Assembly: GCA_963663675.1 (NCBI GenBank)
Contig: OY760498.1
Span: 930,001 to 994,000 of the forward strand
Source of the DNA: CAINVV01 sp963663675
GTDB taxonomy: Bacteria > Bacteroidota > Bacteroidia > Bacteroidales > Prolixibacteraceae
Reading direction: 5' to 3'
DNA length: 64,000 nt
Translations under genes and position numbers: made by a program
Part shown: positions 46,208 through 56,017 of the stretch, in pieces
Layout of the letters: each line of letters begins with the position of its first letter
Position numbering within the stretch: position 1 is the stretch's first letter
Notes under the pieces: model-generated
Told to the model about the DNA's origin: nothing
Databases searched by the model: none
What the model saw: only the letters and a program-made list of their open reading frames with translations

Positions 46208-48316
46208 ATGGCGAAAAGGGACCTTACAAATACCAGGAATATTGGAATCATGGCTCACATTGATGCCGGTAAAACAACTACTTCAGAGCGGATTTTGTTT
46301 TACACGGGTAAAGTTCACCGTATTGGTGAAGTACACGATGGTGCAGCAACAATGGACTGGATGGAACAGGAGCAGGAACGTGGTATTACCATCACTTCCG
46401 CTGCAACATTTACTGAGTGGACTTATCAGGATATAGTTCATCAGATCAATATCATTGATACTCCGGGTCACGTCGACTTTACTGTTGAGGTGGAACGTTC
46501 GTTGAGGGTTCTTGACGGTGCGGTTGCAACCTTTTGTGCCGTTGGAGGAGTGGAAGCTCAGTCTGAGACTGTCTGGCGTCAGGCCGATAAATATGGGGTG
46601 CCGAAAATCGCATTCATCAACAAGATGGACCGTGCAGGTGCTGATTTTTTTAATGTTTACAACGATATCAAAGAGAAACTTGGAGCCAATCCGGTTCCGA
46701 TTCAGATTCCGATTGGTGCTGAAGAGCGCTTCAAGGGAATTATAGACCTTGTCGCAATGAAATCAGTGGTATGGCATGATGAGACGATGGGAGCTGACTA
46801 CTCTGTGGAAGATATTCCGGAAGATTTACTCCCACTGGCTCAGGAATGGCGCGATAAGCTTGTAGAATCTGTTGCTGAGCAGGATGAAGCACTGATGGAG
46901 AAATTCTTCGATGACCCTGACAGTATTACTGAAGCGGAGTTGAAGCATGTTATACGCAAAGCAACCTTGAAAGGAGTTATCATACCTATGCTTTGTGGTT
47001 CAGCATTCAAAAATAAGGGAGTTCAAACTTTGCTAGATGCAGTTTGTGCTTATTTACCTAATCCATTGGATGTTGCCTCGATTGTAGGTATCAATCCGGA
47101 TACAAATCTGGAGGTTGAAAGAAAGCCGGATGTCAACGAGCCTTTATCTGCTCTGGCATTCAAAATTGCAACTGATCCTTATGTTGGCCGTCTGTGTTTT
47201 ATCCGTGTTTATTCGGGTAAAATTGATGCTGGTTCGTACGTTTTGAATACACGTACAGGCAAGAAAGAGCGGATTTCCCGTCTCTTCCAGATGCACTCCA
47301 ACAAACAACAACCCCGTGAAGTAATTGAAGCCGGAGATATCTGTGCAGCAGTTGGTTTCAAGGATATTCGTACCGGTGACACACTTTGTGCACTGGATTA
47401 CCCGATTGTACTGGAGTCCATGACATTCCCGGAGCCGGTTATCGGTATTGCCATTGAGCCTAAAACCCAGAAAGACCTGGATAAATTGTCCAACGGACTT
47501 GTCAAATTATCTGAAGAGGATCCAACTTTCCAGGTAAATACTGACCAGGACAGCGGCCAGACAATTATTCGAGGAATGGGTGAGTTGCACCTGGAGATCA
47601 TCGTCGACCGTCTGAGAAGAGAGTTCAAGGTGGAATGTAACCAGGGAGCTCCACAGGTAGCATACAAGGAAGCCATTACCAAAGAAGTTTCGCTTCGGGA
47701 AGTATTCAAGAAGCAAACAGGTGGTCGTGGTAAATTTGCTGACATATCTGTTCATATTGGTCCGGTCGACGAAGGCAAAACAGGCCTTCAGTTTGTTGAT
47801 CAGATCAAAGGCGGAACAATACCACGCGAATATATTCCTTCCATTGAGAAAGGTTTTAAAGAAGCCATGAACAACGGGCCATTGGCCAATTACAAAATTG
47901 AGAATCTCAAGGTTGTTCTGGTCGACGGTTCTTTCCACCCTGTGGATTCAGACGCGCTTTCTTTTGAATTGTGTGCAAGACAAGCTTTCAGGAATGCGGC
48001 ATCCAAGGCAAAGCCAACTTTGCTGGAGCCTATTATGAAAGTCGAAGTTGTTACACCGGATGATTATATGGGTGATATCGTTTCGGATCTTAACCGTCGC
48101 AGGGGACATGTAGAGAGTATGGACGCCAAATTTGGCGCACGTGTGATCAAGGCACAGGTTCCGCTGTCAGAGCAGTTCGGATATGTTACTACTTTACGTA
48201 CACTTTCTTCTGGCCGTGCGACTTCAACCATGGAGTTTTCACACTTTGCAGAAGTGCCAAGGAACATTGCAATCGCTGTTCTTGAGTCTGTAAAGGGAAA
48301 AACAGAGTTGTTATAA
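46208..48316 (+). CDS. fusA: Elongation factor G
   Basis: 702 residues, the canonical translocase. All G motifs are intact: AHIDAGKTT, RGITI, DTPGHVDF with the catalytic His, and NKMD. Domain IV (GGRGKFADISV) is present. It drives GTP-dependent translocation and, with RRF, ribosome recycling. No tuf gene follows; rpsJ comes 19 bases later, so str and S10 operons are joined, as usual in Bacteroidota. Confidence 0.98.
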   Translation: MAKRDLTNTRNIGIMAHIDAGKTTTSERILFYTGKVHRIGEVHDGAATMDWMEQEQERGITITSAATFTEWTYQDIVHQINIIDTPGHVDFTVEVERSLRVLDGAVATFCAVGGVEAQSETVWRQADKYGVPKIAFINKMDRAGADFFNVYNDIKEKLGANPVPIQIPIGAEERFKGIIDLVAMKSVVWHDETMGADYSVEDIPEDLLPLAQEWRDKLVESVAEQDEALMEKFFDDPDSITEAELKHVIRKATLKGVIIPMLCGSAFKNKGVQTLLDAVCAYLPNPLDVASIVGINPDTNLEVERKPDVNEPLSALAFKIATDPYVGRLCFIRVYSGKIDAGSYVLNTRTGKKERISRLFQMHSNKQQPREVIEAGDICAAVGFKDIRTGDTLCALDYPIVLESMTFPEPVIGIAIEPKTQKDLDKLSNGLVKLSEEDPTFQVNTDQDSGQTIIRGMGELHLEIIVDRLRREFKVECNQGAPQVAYKEAITKEVSLREVFKKQTGGRGKFADISVHIGPVDEGKTGLQFVDQIKGGTIPREYIPSIEKGFKEAMNNGPLANYKIENLKVVLVDGSFHPVDSDALSFELCARQAFRNAASKAKPTLLEPIMKVEVVTPDDYMGDIVSDLNRRRGHVESMDAKFGARVIKAQVPLSEQFGYVTTLRTLSSGRATSTMEFSHFAEVPRNIAIAVLESVKGKTELL

Positions 48317-48335
48317 AACTAAATACGTTCTTATC

Positions 48336-48641
48336 ATGAGTCAAAAAATCAGAATTAAACTGAAATCGTACGATCACAACCTGGTTGATAAATCAGCTGA
48401 AAAGATTGTAAAAACGGTAAAATCTACCGGAGCAATTGTTAGCGGACCAATTCCGCTGCCAACACATCGCCGCATTTTCACCGTATTGAGATCTACTTTC
48501 GTAAACAAAAAATCGAGAGAGCAATTTGAATTATCTTCTTACAAGAGATTGATTGACATTTACAGTTCAACCGCAAAAACTATTGACGCATTAATGAAGC
48601 TGGAATTGCCCAGTGGCGTTGAAGTTGAAATTAAAGTTTGA
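48336..48641 (+). CDS. rpsJ: Ribosomal protein S10
   Basis: 101 residues. LPTHRRIFTVLRSTFVNKKS is diagnostic. A 30S head protein and, as NusE, a transcription antitermination factor. First gene of the S10 group. Confidence 0.98.
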   Translation: MSQKIRIKLKSYDHNLVDKSAEKIVKTVKSTGAIVSGPIPLPTHRRIFTVLRSTFVNKKSREQFELSSYKRLIDIYSSTAKTIDALMKLELPSGVEVEIKV

Positions 48642-48666
48642 TAAACTTGATTAACAAGTAGAAAAA

Positions 48667-49284
48667 ATGCCAGGATTAATTGGAAAAAAAATCGGAATGA
48701 CTTCCGTATTCAGTGTTGAGGGGAAAAACATCCCATGCACTGTGATTGAGGCTGGTCCATGCACCGTTACCCAGATTCGCACCCTTGAAACCGATGGTTA
48801 TGAGGCTGTTCAGTTGGGTTTCGTAGACAAGAAAGAAAAGCATGCGACGAAAGCAGAGATCGGCCATTACAAAAAGGCCGGTACAACTCCTAAGAGAAAA
48901 GTGGTGGAGTTTGATGGTTTCGGAAATGATGTAAAACTCGGCGATGTCATTACAGTTGACATGCTGGAGGCTGATTCATTTATCGACATCTCAGGCGTTT
49001 CCAAAGGACGCGGGTTTCAGGGTGTTGTTCGTCGTCACGGCTTCGGCGGTGTTGGACAGAGCACACACGGCCAGCACAACCGCTTACGTGCACCAGGTTC
49101 TATCGGTGCATCTTCCTATCCTTCCCGCGTATTCAAAGGAATGCGTATGGCAGGTCGTGACGGTGGAAAAACTATAACTGTTCAAAACCTGCAGGTACTG
49201 AAAGTTATTCCGGAGAACAATCTTCTAATTGTAAAGGGTTCTGTCCCCGGAGCCAAGGATTCATACTTAATTATCTTGAAGTAA
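48667..49284 (+). CDS. rplC: Ribosomal protein L3
   Basis: 205 residues. MPGLIGKKIGMTSVF at the N-terminus and the central GRGFQGVVRRHGFGG loop that reaches the peptidyl transferase centre. Its stop overlaps the rplD start (TAATG). Confidence 0.98.
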   Translation: MPGLIGKKIGMTSVFSVEGKNIPCTVIEAGPCTVTQIRTLETDGYEAVQLGFVDKKEKHATKAEIGHYKKAGTTPKRKVVEFDGFGNDVKLGDVITVDMLEADSFIDISGVSKGRGFQGVVRRHGFGGVGQSTHGQHNRLRAPGSIGASSYPSRVFKGMRMAGRDGGKTITVQNLQVLKVIPENNLLIVKGSVPGAKDSYLIILK

Positions 49285-49919
49285 TGGAAATCGCAGTTTT
49301 AAACAGAGCAGGTGAAGAGACCGGAAGAAAAGTAGAGCTGAATCCCAGCATTTACTCGGTAGAACCAAATGATCACGCGATTTATCTCGACGTGAAGCAA
49401 TATCTGGCAAATCAACGTCAGGGTACCCATAAGAGCAAGGAACGCGGTGAAGTTTCCGGATCAACCAGAAAGCTGAAAAAGCAAAAAGGAACCGGTGGCG
49501 CCCGTGCAGGAAGTATTAAATCTGGTACTATTCGTGGTGGTGGCCGTATGTTTGGCCCACGTCCAAGAAATTATGGATTTAAATTGAACAAGAAACTCAA
49601 GGAACTAGCACGCAGATCTGCCCTCACTTACAAAGCACAAGGCAGTGATATCTTGATTCTTGAGGACTTTTTAATTGATACACCCAAAACAAAGGAATTG
49701 GTCACACTTCAAAATAATTTGAAAATCAGTGATAAAAATTCGTTGATTGTGTTATCTGAAGCAAATAAAAACATATATTTGTCAACCAGAAATTTACAGA
49801 ACCTCGAAGTTGTAACTACCTCAGACTTATGTACTTACAAAATTATGAGAGCCAAGAAAATAGTTTTGGCAGAGAGTTCTGTAGCTAAATTGGAGGAATT
49901 ATTTAAGATTAACGCTTAA
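49284..49919 (+). CDS. rplD: Ribosomal protein L4
   Basis: 211 residues. The exit-tunnel loop KKQKGTGGARAGSIKSGTIR is conserved apart from small changes. In E. coli L4 also represses its own operon; no such leader was recognised here. Confidence 0.98.
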   Translation: MEIAVLNRAGEETGRKVELNPSIYSVEPNDHAIYLDVKQYLANQRQGTHKSKERGEVSGSTRKLKKQKGTGGARAGSIKSGTIRGGGRMFGPRPRNYGFKLNKKLKELARRSALTYKAQGSDILILEDFLIDTPKTKELVTLQNNLKISDKNSLIVLSEANKNIYLSTRNLQNLEVVTTSDLCTYKIMRAKKIVLAESSVAKLEELFKINA

Positions 49920-49923
49920 GAAA

Positions 49924-50217
49924 ATGGTTGAAATATTAATTCGCCCTATCGTAACCGAGAAAATGAACGCCCAAGCGGAGAAGTTAAACCGTTATGGTTT
50001 CATGGTAGATAAGAGGGCTGATAAGCACCAGATCAGAAGAGCCGTGGAGGAGATCTATGGCGTTAAAGTAGTTTCTGTCAACACAATGGTATATGCCGGT
50101 AAATTGAAATCCCGTTTTACAAAAAGCGGAGTCATTACCGGGCGTACAAATGCTTATAAAAAAGCAGTTGTCACGTTGAACAAAGGAGAAAATATTGATT
50201 TTTACAGCAATATCTAA
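49924..50217 (+). CDS. rplW: Ribosomal protein L23
   Basis: 97 residues, starting MVEILIRPIVTEKMN. It sits at the tunnel exit and docks trigger factor and SRP. Four-base gap from rplD. Confidence 0.97.
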   Translation: MVEILIRPIVTEKMNAQAEKLNRYGFMVDKRADKHQIRRAVEEIYGVKVVSVNTMVYAGKLKSRFTKSGVITGRTNAYKKAVVTLNKGENIDFYSNI

Positions 50218-50224
50218 GTAAAAG

Positions 50225-51052
50225 ATGGCAGTTAGAAAGTTAAAACCTGTAACTCCGGGTCAAAGGCACAAAGTCATTGGTACTTTTGACTCAATTACAA
50301 CTGGCAATACACCTGAAAAATCATTGTTAAGGCCCATGAAGAGTACCGGTGGTAGAAATACCAGCGGTGTAATGACAATGAGGTATATAGGTGGCGGGCA
50401 CAAGAGAAAGTACCGTGTTATTGATTTCGTCCGTGAGAAGGACAATATCCCTGCACGTGTTGATTCGATCCAGTACGATCCAAATCGTACGGCAAGGATT
50501 GCTCTCTTGGTATATGCCGATGGAGAGAAGCGCTACATGCTGGCACCGAATGGCCTCGAAGTAGGTCAGACTGTTGTCAGTGGAAATGAAGTTGCTCCTG
50601 AGATCGGTAATTCGCTACCTCTTGGAAAAATACCTCTTGGTACAATCGTTCACAATATTGAGTTGCATCCTGGACAGGGCGGTATTATGGCTCGCTCAGC
50701 CGGAACATATGCTCAACTTACCTCGCGCGAAGGACGATACGCCATCATTAAACTCCCCTCAGGCGAGTCACGTATGGTACTGGTTGCATGTCGTGCAACT
50801 GTTGGTACTGTAGGAAACGCCGATCATGCCTTAGAAAGATCAGGTAAAGCCGGTCGAAGCCGCTGGTTGGGGCGTCGTCCCCGTGTTCGTGGTGTAGCCA
50901 TGAACCCTGTGGATCACCCTATGGGTGGTGGTGAAGGACGTGCATCCGGTGGACATCCGCGTTCACGTAAAGGGTTGCTTGCGAAGGGTTATAAGACCCG
51001 TTCGAAGAAAAAATCTTCGACCAAGTACATTATTGAACGTAGGAAAAAATAA
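50225..51052 (+). CDS. rplB: Ribosomal protein L2
   Basis: 275 residues. The C-terminal stretch MNPVDHPMGGGEGRASGG carries the conserved His needed near the peptidyl transferase centre. Standard length and position. Confidence 0.98.
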   Translation: MAVRKLKPVTPGQRHKVIGTFDSITTGNTPEKSLLRPMKSTGGRNTSGVMTMRYIGGGHKRKYRVIDFVREKDNIPARVDSIQYDPNRTARIALLVYADGEKRYMLAPNGLEVGQTVVSGNEVAPEIGNSLPLGKIPLGTIVHNIELHPGQGGIMARSAGTYAQLTSREGRYAIIKLPSGESRMVLVACRATVGTVGNADHALERSGKAGRSRWLGRRPRVRGVAMNPVDHPMGGGEGRASGGHPRSRKGLLAKGYKTRSKKKSSTKYIIERRKK

Positions 51053-51075
51053 TCGCTAAAAAAACTGAGTAGATT

Positions 51076-51345
51076 ATGAGTCGTTCGTTAAAAAAAGGCC
51101 CTTTCATCGACTTTAAGTTGGAGAAAAAAGTGCTGGTTCTGAATGAAACAGCCAAAAAGTCGATCGTTAAAACGTGGGCAAGACATTCAATGATTTCGCC
51201 TGACTTTGTAGGACATACCATTGCAGTACACAACGGGAATAAGTTTATTCCGGTTTATGTTACTGAGAACATGGTTGGACACAAACTGGGTGAGTTTTCT
51301 CCTACCCGCACCTTCAGAGGTCATGGCGGCAATAAGAAGAAATAA
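51076..51345 (+). CDS. rpsS: Ribosomal protein S19
   Basis: 89 residues, MSRSLKKGPFIDFKLEKK at the start and FSPTRTFRGHGG at the end. 30S head protein. A 43-base gap before rplV contains no gene. Confidence 0.98.
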   Translation: MSRSLKKGPFIDFKLEKKVLVLNETAKKSIVKTWARHSMISPDFVGHTIAVHNGNKFIPVYVTENMVGHKLGEFSPTRTFRGHGGNKKK

Positions 51346-51388
51346 GCCATGAGCGCGGATATGTATAATAGAAGTAAAAAGTACCAAG

Positions 51389-51805
51389 ATGGGTTCTAGA
51401 AAAAAGCAAAGCGCTGAATTGCTCAAAGAAGCAAATAAGCAGAAATGTCAAGCTGTTTTGCGCGACTGTCCCACTTCTCCGCGTAAGATGCGCCTTGTTA
51501 CCGATATGATTAGAGGAATGGCGGTAAATCGTGCTCTTGACGTATTGAAGTTCTCTACAAAAGAGGCATCGCGCAGAGTAGAAAAACTCCTTTTGTCGGC
51601 CGTTGCAAACTGGCAGGCAAAAAATGAAGGAGTCAGACTTGAGGAAAGCAACCTATACGTGCAGGAAGTTTTTGTTGATTCGGCTCGCATGCTGAAACGT
51701 CTCCGTCCGGCCCCACAAGGTAGAGGACATCGTATCAGAAAGCGTTCAAATCACGTGACTGTCCGTTTGGCAAGTAAAAATGTTGTAGAAGAAAATACGA
51801 AATAA
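51389..51805 (+). CDS. rplV: Ribosomal protein L22
   Basis: 138 residues. The tunnel hairpin around MLKRLRPAPQGRGHRIRKRS is intact, with no macrolide-resistance deletion seen. The N-terminus is slightly extended (MGSRKKQSAELLKEANK). Confidence 0.97.
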   Translation: MGSRKKQSAELLKEANKQKCQAVLRDCPTSPRKMRLVTDMIRGMAVNRALDVLKFSTKEASRRVEKLLLSAVANWQAKNEGVRLEESNLYVQEVFVDSARMLKRLRPAPQGRGHRIRKRSNHVTVRLASKNVVEENTK

Positions 51806-51809
51806 TAAT

Positions 51810-52544
51810 ATGGGACAAAAAGTAAATCCGATTTCTAATAGGCTTGGAATCATCAGAGGATGGGATTCCAACTGGTTCGGAGGCAACAATTATGGTGATA
51901 AATTGATCGAGGATCACAAAATCAGGGCTTATCTGAATGCTCGTCTTGCAAAAGCGAGTATCTCAAAGATAATCATTGAGCGTACCTTGAAACTGATCAC
52001 GATAACTGTTCAGACTTCCAGACCCGGTATTATTATAGGTAAAGGTGGTCAGGAAGTAGACAAACTCAAAGAGGAGTTGAAAAAGATCACTAAAAAGGAG
52101 GTTCAGATCAATATTTTTGAAATCAAACGTCCTGAGCTGGATGCCCAGATAGTTGCCAATAACATTGCACGCCAGGTAGAAGGAAAGATTGCCTATCGCC
52201 GTGCAACCAAGATGGCTATCGCTGCAACCATGCGCATGGGCGCCGAAGGTATCAAAGTATTGGTATCCGGTCGTCTAAACGGTGCTGAAATGGCCCGTTC
52301 CGAGATGTACAAAGAGGGTAGAACTCCTTTGCATACGTTAAGAGCCGATATAGATTATGCACTGGCTGAAGCCCTGACCAAAACCGGTTTGATCGGAATC
52401 AAGGTCTGGATCTGCAGAGGTGAGATTTACGGTAAACGTGATCTCTCACCAAACGTAGGTCAGGCACAGCAAACACGTAGCACAAATGCCCGTCCGACTC
52501 CTCCAGCAGGTGGAAAAGGTGGCTTTAGAAAACGTAAGAAGTAA
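51810..52544 (+). CDS. rpsC: Ribosomal protein S3
   Basis: 244 residues. The KH-domain loop PGIIIGKGGQEVDKLK and GAEMARSEMYKEGRTPLHT are diagnostic. mRNA entry-channel protein with helicase activity. Starts four bases after rplV. Confidence 0.98.
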   Translation: MGQKVNPISNRLGIIRGWDSNWFGGNNYGDKLIEDHKIRAYLNARLAKASISKIIIERTLKLITITVQTSRPGIIIGKGGQEVDKLKEELKKITKKEVQINIFEIKRPELDAQIVANNIARQVEGKIAYRRATKMAIAATMRMGAEGIKVLVSGRLNGAEMARSEMYKEGRTPLHTLRADIDYALAEALTKTGLIGIKVWICRGEIYGKRDLSPNVGQAQQTRSTNARPTPPAGGKGGFRKRKK

Positions 52545-52577
52545 TTAGTCTGTTCACCATCGACAAAGCGAAACAAG

Positions 52578-53012
52578 ATGTTACAGCCAAAGAAAGTAAA
52601 ATTTAGAAGAGTTCAGAAGGGCAAACTTAAAGGTAACGCTCAACGCGGAAACCAATTATCGTTTGGATCTTTTGCCATAAAAAGCTTGGAAACTGCATGG
52701 ATAACCGGCCGCCAGATCGAGGCCGCCAGGGTTGCAGTAACGCGTCACATGCAGCGTCAAGGACAAATTTGGATCAGAATATTTCCGGATAAGCCAATTA
52801 CCAAGAAACCAGCCGAGGTTCGTATGGGTAAAGGTAAAGGTGCACCGGAAGGATTTGTTGCCACAGTAACTCCCGGCCGCATTCTAATCGAGATCGAAGG
52901 AGTTCCTTTTGATCTGGCTAAGGAAGCTTTACGCCTGGGAGCCCAAAAATTTCCGGTGAGTACTAAGTTTGTTGTACGGCGCGATTTTGTAGAATCTTCA
53001 ACTATTGAGTAA
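52578..53012 (+). CDS. rplP: Ribosomal protein L16
   Basis: 144 residues, MLQPKKVKFRRVQKGK at the start. GRQIEAARVAVTRHMQRQG and PVTKKPAEVRMGKGKG-like stretches place it at the A-site. Its stop overlaps rpmC (TAATG). Confidence 0.98.
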   Translation: MLQPKKVKFRRVQKGKLKGNAQRGNQLSFGSFAIKSLETAWITGRQIEAARVAVTRHMQRQGQIWIRIFPDKPITKKPAEVRMGKGKGAPEGFVATVTPGRILIEIEGVPFDLAKEALRLGAQKFPVSTKFVVRRDFVESSTIE

Positions 53013-53209
53013 TGAAAACTTCAGAAATCAAAGAGCTTACAACAGCTGAAATCACGGAAAAATTAGAAATCGGGAAAGAAGAGTTGGTAAGAATGCGTTT
53101 AAATCACAGTGTTAACCCACTTGACAACCCGATGAAAATACGGTATGCCCGCAAAAACGTCGCTCGTCTGAGTACCGAAATACGCAAACGTCAAATTGAA
53201 AACAAATGA
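53012..53209 (+). CDS. rpmC: Ribosomal protein L29
   Basis: 65 residues, two long helices with LRLNHSVNPLDNP-like linker and an NVARLSTEIRKRQ end. Tunnel-exit protein. Overlaps rpsQ by four bases. Confidence 0.97.
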   Translation: MKTSEIKELTTAEITEKLEIGKEELVRMRLNHSVNPLDNPMKIRYARKNVARLSTEIRKRQIENK

Positions 53210-53472
53210 TGACTATGGAAACCAGAAATCTTCGTAAAGAGCGTATAGGCGTTGTCGTCAGCAACAAAATGGAAAAAACTATCGTAGTTGCTGAAAAAGG
53301 AAAAGAGAAACACCCGATCTACGGAAAATTTGTGAACAGGACTACCAAGTTCTATGCACATGACGAAAAGAACGAGTGCTCAATCGGCGATACCGTCTTA
53401 ATTATGGAAACACGCCCGCTGTCAAAACAGAAAGGGTGGAGATTAGTTAAAATTTTAGAAAGAGCGAAGTAA
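53206..53472 (+). CDS. rpsQ: Ribosomal protein S17
   Basis: 88 residues. RKERIGVVVSNKMEKTIVVA is diagnostic. Three possible ATG codons lie at 53206, 53209 and 53215; the first gives an ATGA overlap with rpmC, but a later one could be used. Confidence 0.96.
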   Translation: MMTMETRNLRKERIGVVVSNKMEKTIVVAEKGKEKHPIYGKFVNRTTKFYAHDEKNECSIGDTVLIMETRPLSKQKGWRLVKILERAK

Positions 53473-53474
53473 CC

Positions 53475-53840
53475 ATGATACAGCAAGAATCACGTTGTAC
53501 AGTCGCAGATAACAGTGGTGCTAAAACTGCTTTGGTCATCCGGGTATTGGGTGGAACACGCAAGCGCTACGCTTCAGTTGGAGACAAAGTTGTCGTGACT
53601 GTCAAAACCGCACTGCCAGGCAGCGATACAAAAAAAGGATCGGTTTCAAAAGCAGTTGTTGTACGTACCTCAAAAGAAGTTCGCCGCAGCGACGGTTCCT
53701 ACATCCGTTTCGATGATAACGCCATTGTACTGCTCAATGCTGCAGGTGAGATGCGTGGGACACGTATTTTCGGGCCGGTGGCCAGGGAATTACGTGACAA
53801 CTACATGAAAATTGTCTCTCTAGCACCTGAAGTACTTTAA
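53475..53840 (+). CDS. rplN: Ribosomal protein L14
   Basis: 121 residues. It starts MIQQESRCTVADNSGAKTAL and ends VARELRDNYMKIVSLAPEVL, both canonical. It contacts 16S rRNA at a subunit bridge. Confidence 0.98.
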   Translation: MIQQESRCTVADNSGAKTALVIRVLGGTRKRYASVGDKVVVTVKTALPGSDTKKGSVSKAVVVRTSKEVRRSDGSYIRFDDNAIVLLNAAGEMRGTRIFGPVARELRDNYMKIVSLAPEVL

Positions 53841-53855
53841 TATTAAAATCAGACC

Positions 53856-54179
53856 ATGCAGAAAAAATTACATGTTAAGAAAGGAGACACGGTCGTCGTT
53901 ATCTCCGGCAATTCAAGAGGCTCCGAAGGGAAAGTACTTGAAGTGGTCAGTGAAAAGGATCGTGCCATCGTTGAAGGAGTTAACCTGGTATCTAAACATA
54001 CCAAGCCAAACTCCAAACACCCTCAGGGAGGCATCATCAAGCAAGAAGCGTCTATTCACGTTTCAAACCTGATGCTGAAAGATCCTAAAACAGGGAAACC
54101 TACCCGTATTGGGCGTAAACTCGATAATAACGGGAAATTAGTGAGGTATTCAAAAAAATCAGGAGAGGAGATTAAGTAA
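53856..54179 (+). CDS. rplX: Ribosomal protein L24
   Basis: 107 residues. A KOW motif is near the N-terminus (KGDTVVVISGNSRGSEGKV). A 50S assembly initiator. Its stop overlaps the rplE start by one base. Confidence 0.97.
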   Translation: MQKKLHVKKGDTVVVISGNSRGSEGKVLEVVSEKDRAIVEGVNLVSKHTKPNSKHPQGGIIKQEASIHVSNLMLKDPKTGKPTRIGRKLDNNGKLVRYSKKSGEEIK

Positions 54180-54736
54180 TGGGATACGTACCTACTTTTA
54201 AGCATAAATATCAGGAGGAGATTGTCCCCGCATTGCAGAAAGAGTTTAATTACAAGTCTGTCATGCAGGTTCCGGTACTCGAAAAGATCATCATTAATCA
54301 AGGTCTTGGTTCTGCGATTGCCGATAAGAAAATTATGGAAGTTGCAATTGAAGAGCTTACTGCCATCAGTGGACAGAAACCTGTATCAACCATCTCCCGT
54401 AAGGACATCGCGAACTTTAAACTTCGTAAAAAAATGCCGATCGGTGTAAGGGTAACCCTTCGCAGTGACCGGATGTACGAGTTTTTGGATCGTCTGGTCT
54501 CAATTGCACTGCCCCGTATCCGCGACTTCAAAGGCATAGCCGACAAATTCGACGGTAGTGGCAACTATACTCTCGGGGTAACCGAGCAGATTATTTTCCC
54601 TGAAATAGTGATGGATAAAGTTACCAAGATGAATGGTTACAACATCACCTTCGTTACAACTGCAAAGACTGATGAAGAGGGATATGCACTACTGAAAAGT
54701 TTTGGTTTACCGTTCAAGAACGCAAAAAAGAACTAA
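54179..54736 (+). CDS. rplE: Ribosomal protein L5
   Basis: 185 residues. VPVLEKIIINQGLG and the C-terminal GYNITFVTTAKTDEEGYALL are diagnostic. It binds 5S rRNA in the central protuberance. Confidence 0.98.
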   Translation: MGYVPTFKHKYQEEIVPALQKEFNYKSVMQVPVLEKIIINQGLGSAIADKKIMEVAIEELTAISGQKPVSTISRKDIANFKLRKKMPIGVRVTLRSDRMYEFLDRLVSIALPRIRDFKGIADKFDGSGNYTLGVTEQIIFPEIVMDKVTKMNGYNITFVTTAKTDEEGYALLKSFGLPFKNAKKN

Positions 54737-54741
54737 AAGAT

Positions 54742-55011
54742 ATGGCTAAAGAATCAATGAAAGCCCGCGAAGTAAAGCGCGCAAAACTCGTTGAAAGATT
54801 TGCAGAAAAACGTGCCAGGTTAAAAGCTGAAGGTGATTACATCGGTATGAGCCTTTTACCAAAAAACTCTGCCAAGATTCGTCTGCACAATCGTTGCAAA
54901 CTGACCGGACGTCCTAAAGGATACATGCGCCAGTTTGGTATTTCGAGAATTCAATTCCGCGAAATGGCCTCAAGTGGCTTGATTCCGGGAGTTAAAAAAG
55001 CAAGTTGGTAA
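54742..55011 (+). CDS. rpsN: Ribosomal protein S14 (zinc-independent form)
   Basis: 89 residues. The C-terminal RPKGYMRQFGISRIQFREMA is canonical, and the zinc-binding Cys pairs of the short S14 form are missing, so this is the zinc-independent type. 30S head protein. Confidence 0.97.
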   Translation: MAKESMKAREVKRAKLVERFAEKRARLKAEGDYIGMSLLPKNSAKIRLHNRCKLTGRPKGYMRQFGISRIQFREMASSGLIPGVKKASW

Positions 55012-55031
55012 TCGTTTAAATTATTGCAAAG

Positions 55032-55430
55032 ATGACAGATCCTATTGCAGATTACTTGACCCGACTGAGAAATGCCATTAAGGCAAAACATAAAGTCGTG
55101 GAAATCCCTGCGTCAAATATTAAAAAAGAGATTACCAGAATTCTGAAAGAAAAAGGGTATATACTCAATTATAAGTTTGATGATGAAGTCAACTACCAGG
55201 GAAGCATCAAAATTGCCCTGAAGTATCATCCGGCGGATGGTACACCGGCTATTAAAAATCTGAAACGTGTGTCCAAACCCGGACTTCGCCGATACTGTGG
55301 TATTGAAGATGTTCCAAGGGTACTGAACGGTTTGGGCATTGCCATAATTTCTACCTCAAAAGGTGTCATAACCGACAAGGAGGCTAAGGAATTGAACGTC
55401 GGTGGTGAAATATTATGTTACGTTTATTAA
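55032..55430 (+). CDS. rpsH: Ribosomal protein S8
   Basis: 132 residues. MTDPIADYLTRLRNAIKAKH at the start and ISTSKGVITDKEAKELNVGG near the end. In E. coli S8 represses the spc operon by binding mRNA; no matching structure was seen. Confidence 0.98.
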   Translation: MTDPIADYLTRLRNAIKAKHKVVEIPASNIKKEITRILKEKGYILNYKFDDEVNYQGSIKIALKYHPADGTPAIKNLKRVSKPGLRRYCGIEDVPRVLNGLGIAIISTSKGVITDKEAKELNVGGEILCYVY

Positions 55431-55445
55431 TAAAGGAGGAATATA

Positions 55446-56003
55446 ATGTCAAGGATAGGAAAACTTCCCATTGATTTACCCGCCGGAGTTACCATAAACG
55501 TCGACAGTAACAATGTTGTCACCGTTAAAGGCGCTCTGGGCTCGTTGACTCAGAAAGTGGACAGTGATATCGAGATTTCGGTTGAAAACAACCAGATATT
55601 GGTAAAACGTCCTACTGATCAAAAACGTCACCGTGCGATGCACGGATTGTACCGTTCGCTCTTGAACAATATGGTTCTGGGCGTATCAAAAGGCTATGAA
55701 GTGAAACTCGAATTGGTTGGAGTTGGTTATCGTGCTGAATCTCAGGAGCAAGTTCTGGATCTCGTATTGGGTCATTCACACCATACTTATATCCAGCTTC
55801 CTAAAGAGGTTAGCGTAACAGCTGTTACTGACAAGAGAAGCAACCCGATTATCACACTTAAATGTGCTGACAAACAGTTGATCGGACATGTTGCCGCTAA
55901 AATCAGGTCATTCAGAATGCCGGAACCTTACAAAGGCAAGGGTGTTAAATTTGTAGGCGAAGTACTACGTCGTAAAGCTGGTAAGTCGGCTTCTAAAAAA
56001 TAA
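55446..56003 (+). CDS. rplF: Ribosomal protein L6
   Basis: 185 residues, MSRIGKLPIDLPAGV at the start and the PEPYKGKGVKFVGEVLRRK signature near the end. An AAGGAGG sequence eight bases before the ATG is a rare strong Shine-Dalgarno site in this genome. Confidence 0.98.
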   Translation: MSRIGKLPIDLPAGVTINVDSNNVVTVKGALGSLTQKVDSDIEISVENNQILVKRPTDQKRHRAMHGLYRSLLNNMVLGVSKGYEVKLELVGVGYRAESQEQVLDLVLGHSHHTYIQLPKEVSVTAVTDKRSNPIITLKCADKQLIGHVAAKIRSFRMPEPYKGKGVKFVGEVLRRKAGKSASKK

Positions 56004-56017
56004 TTGATTTTCTAGTT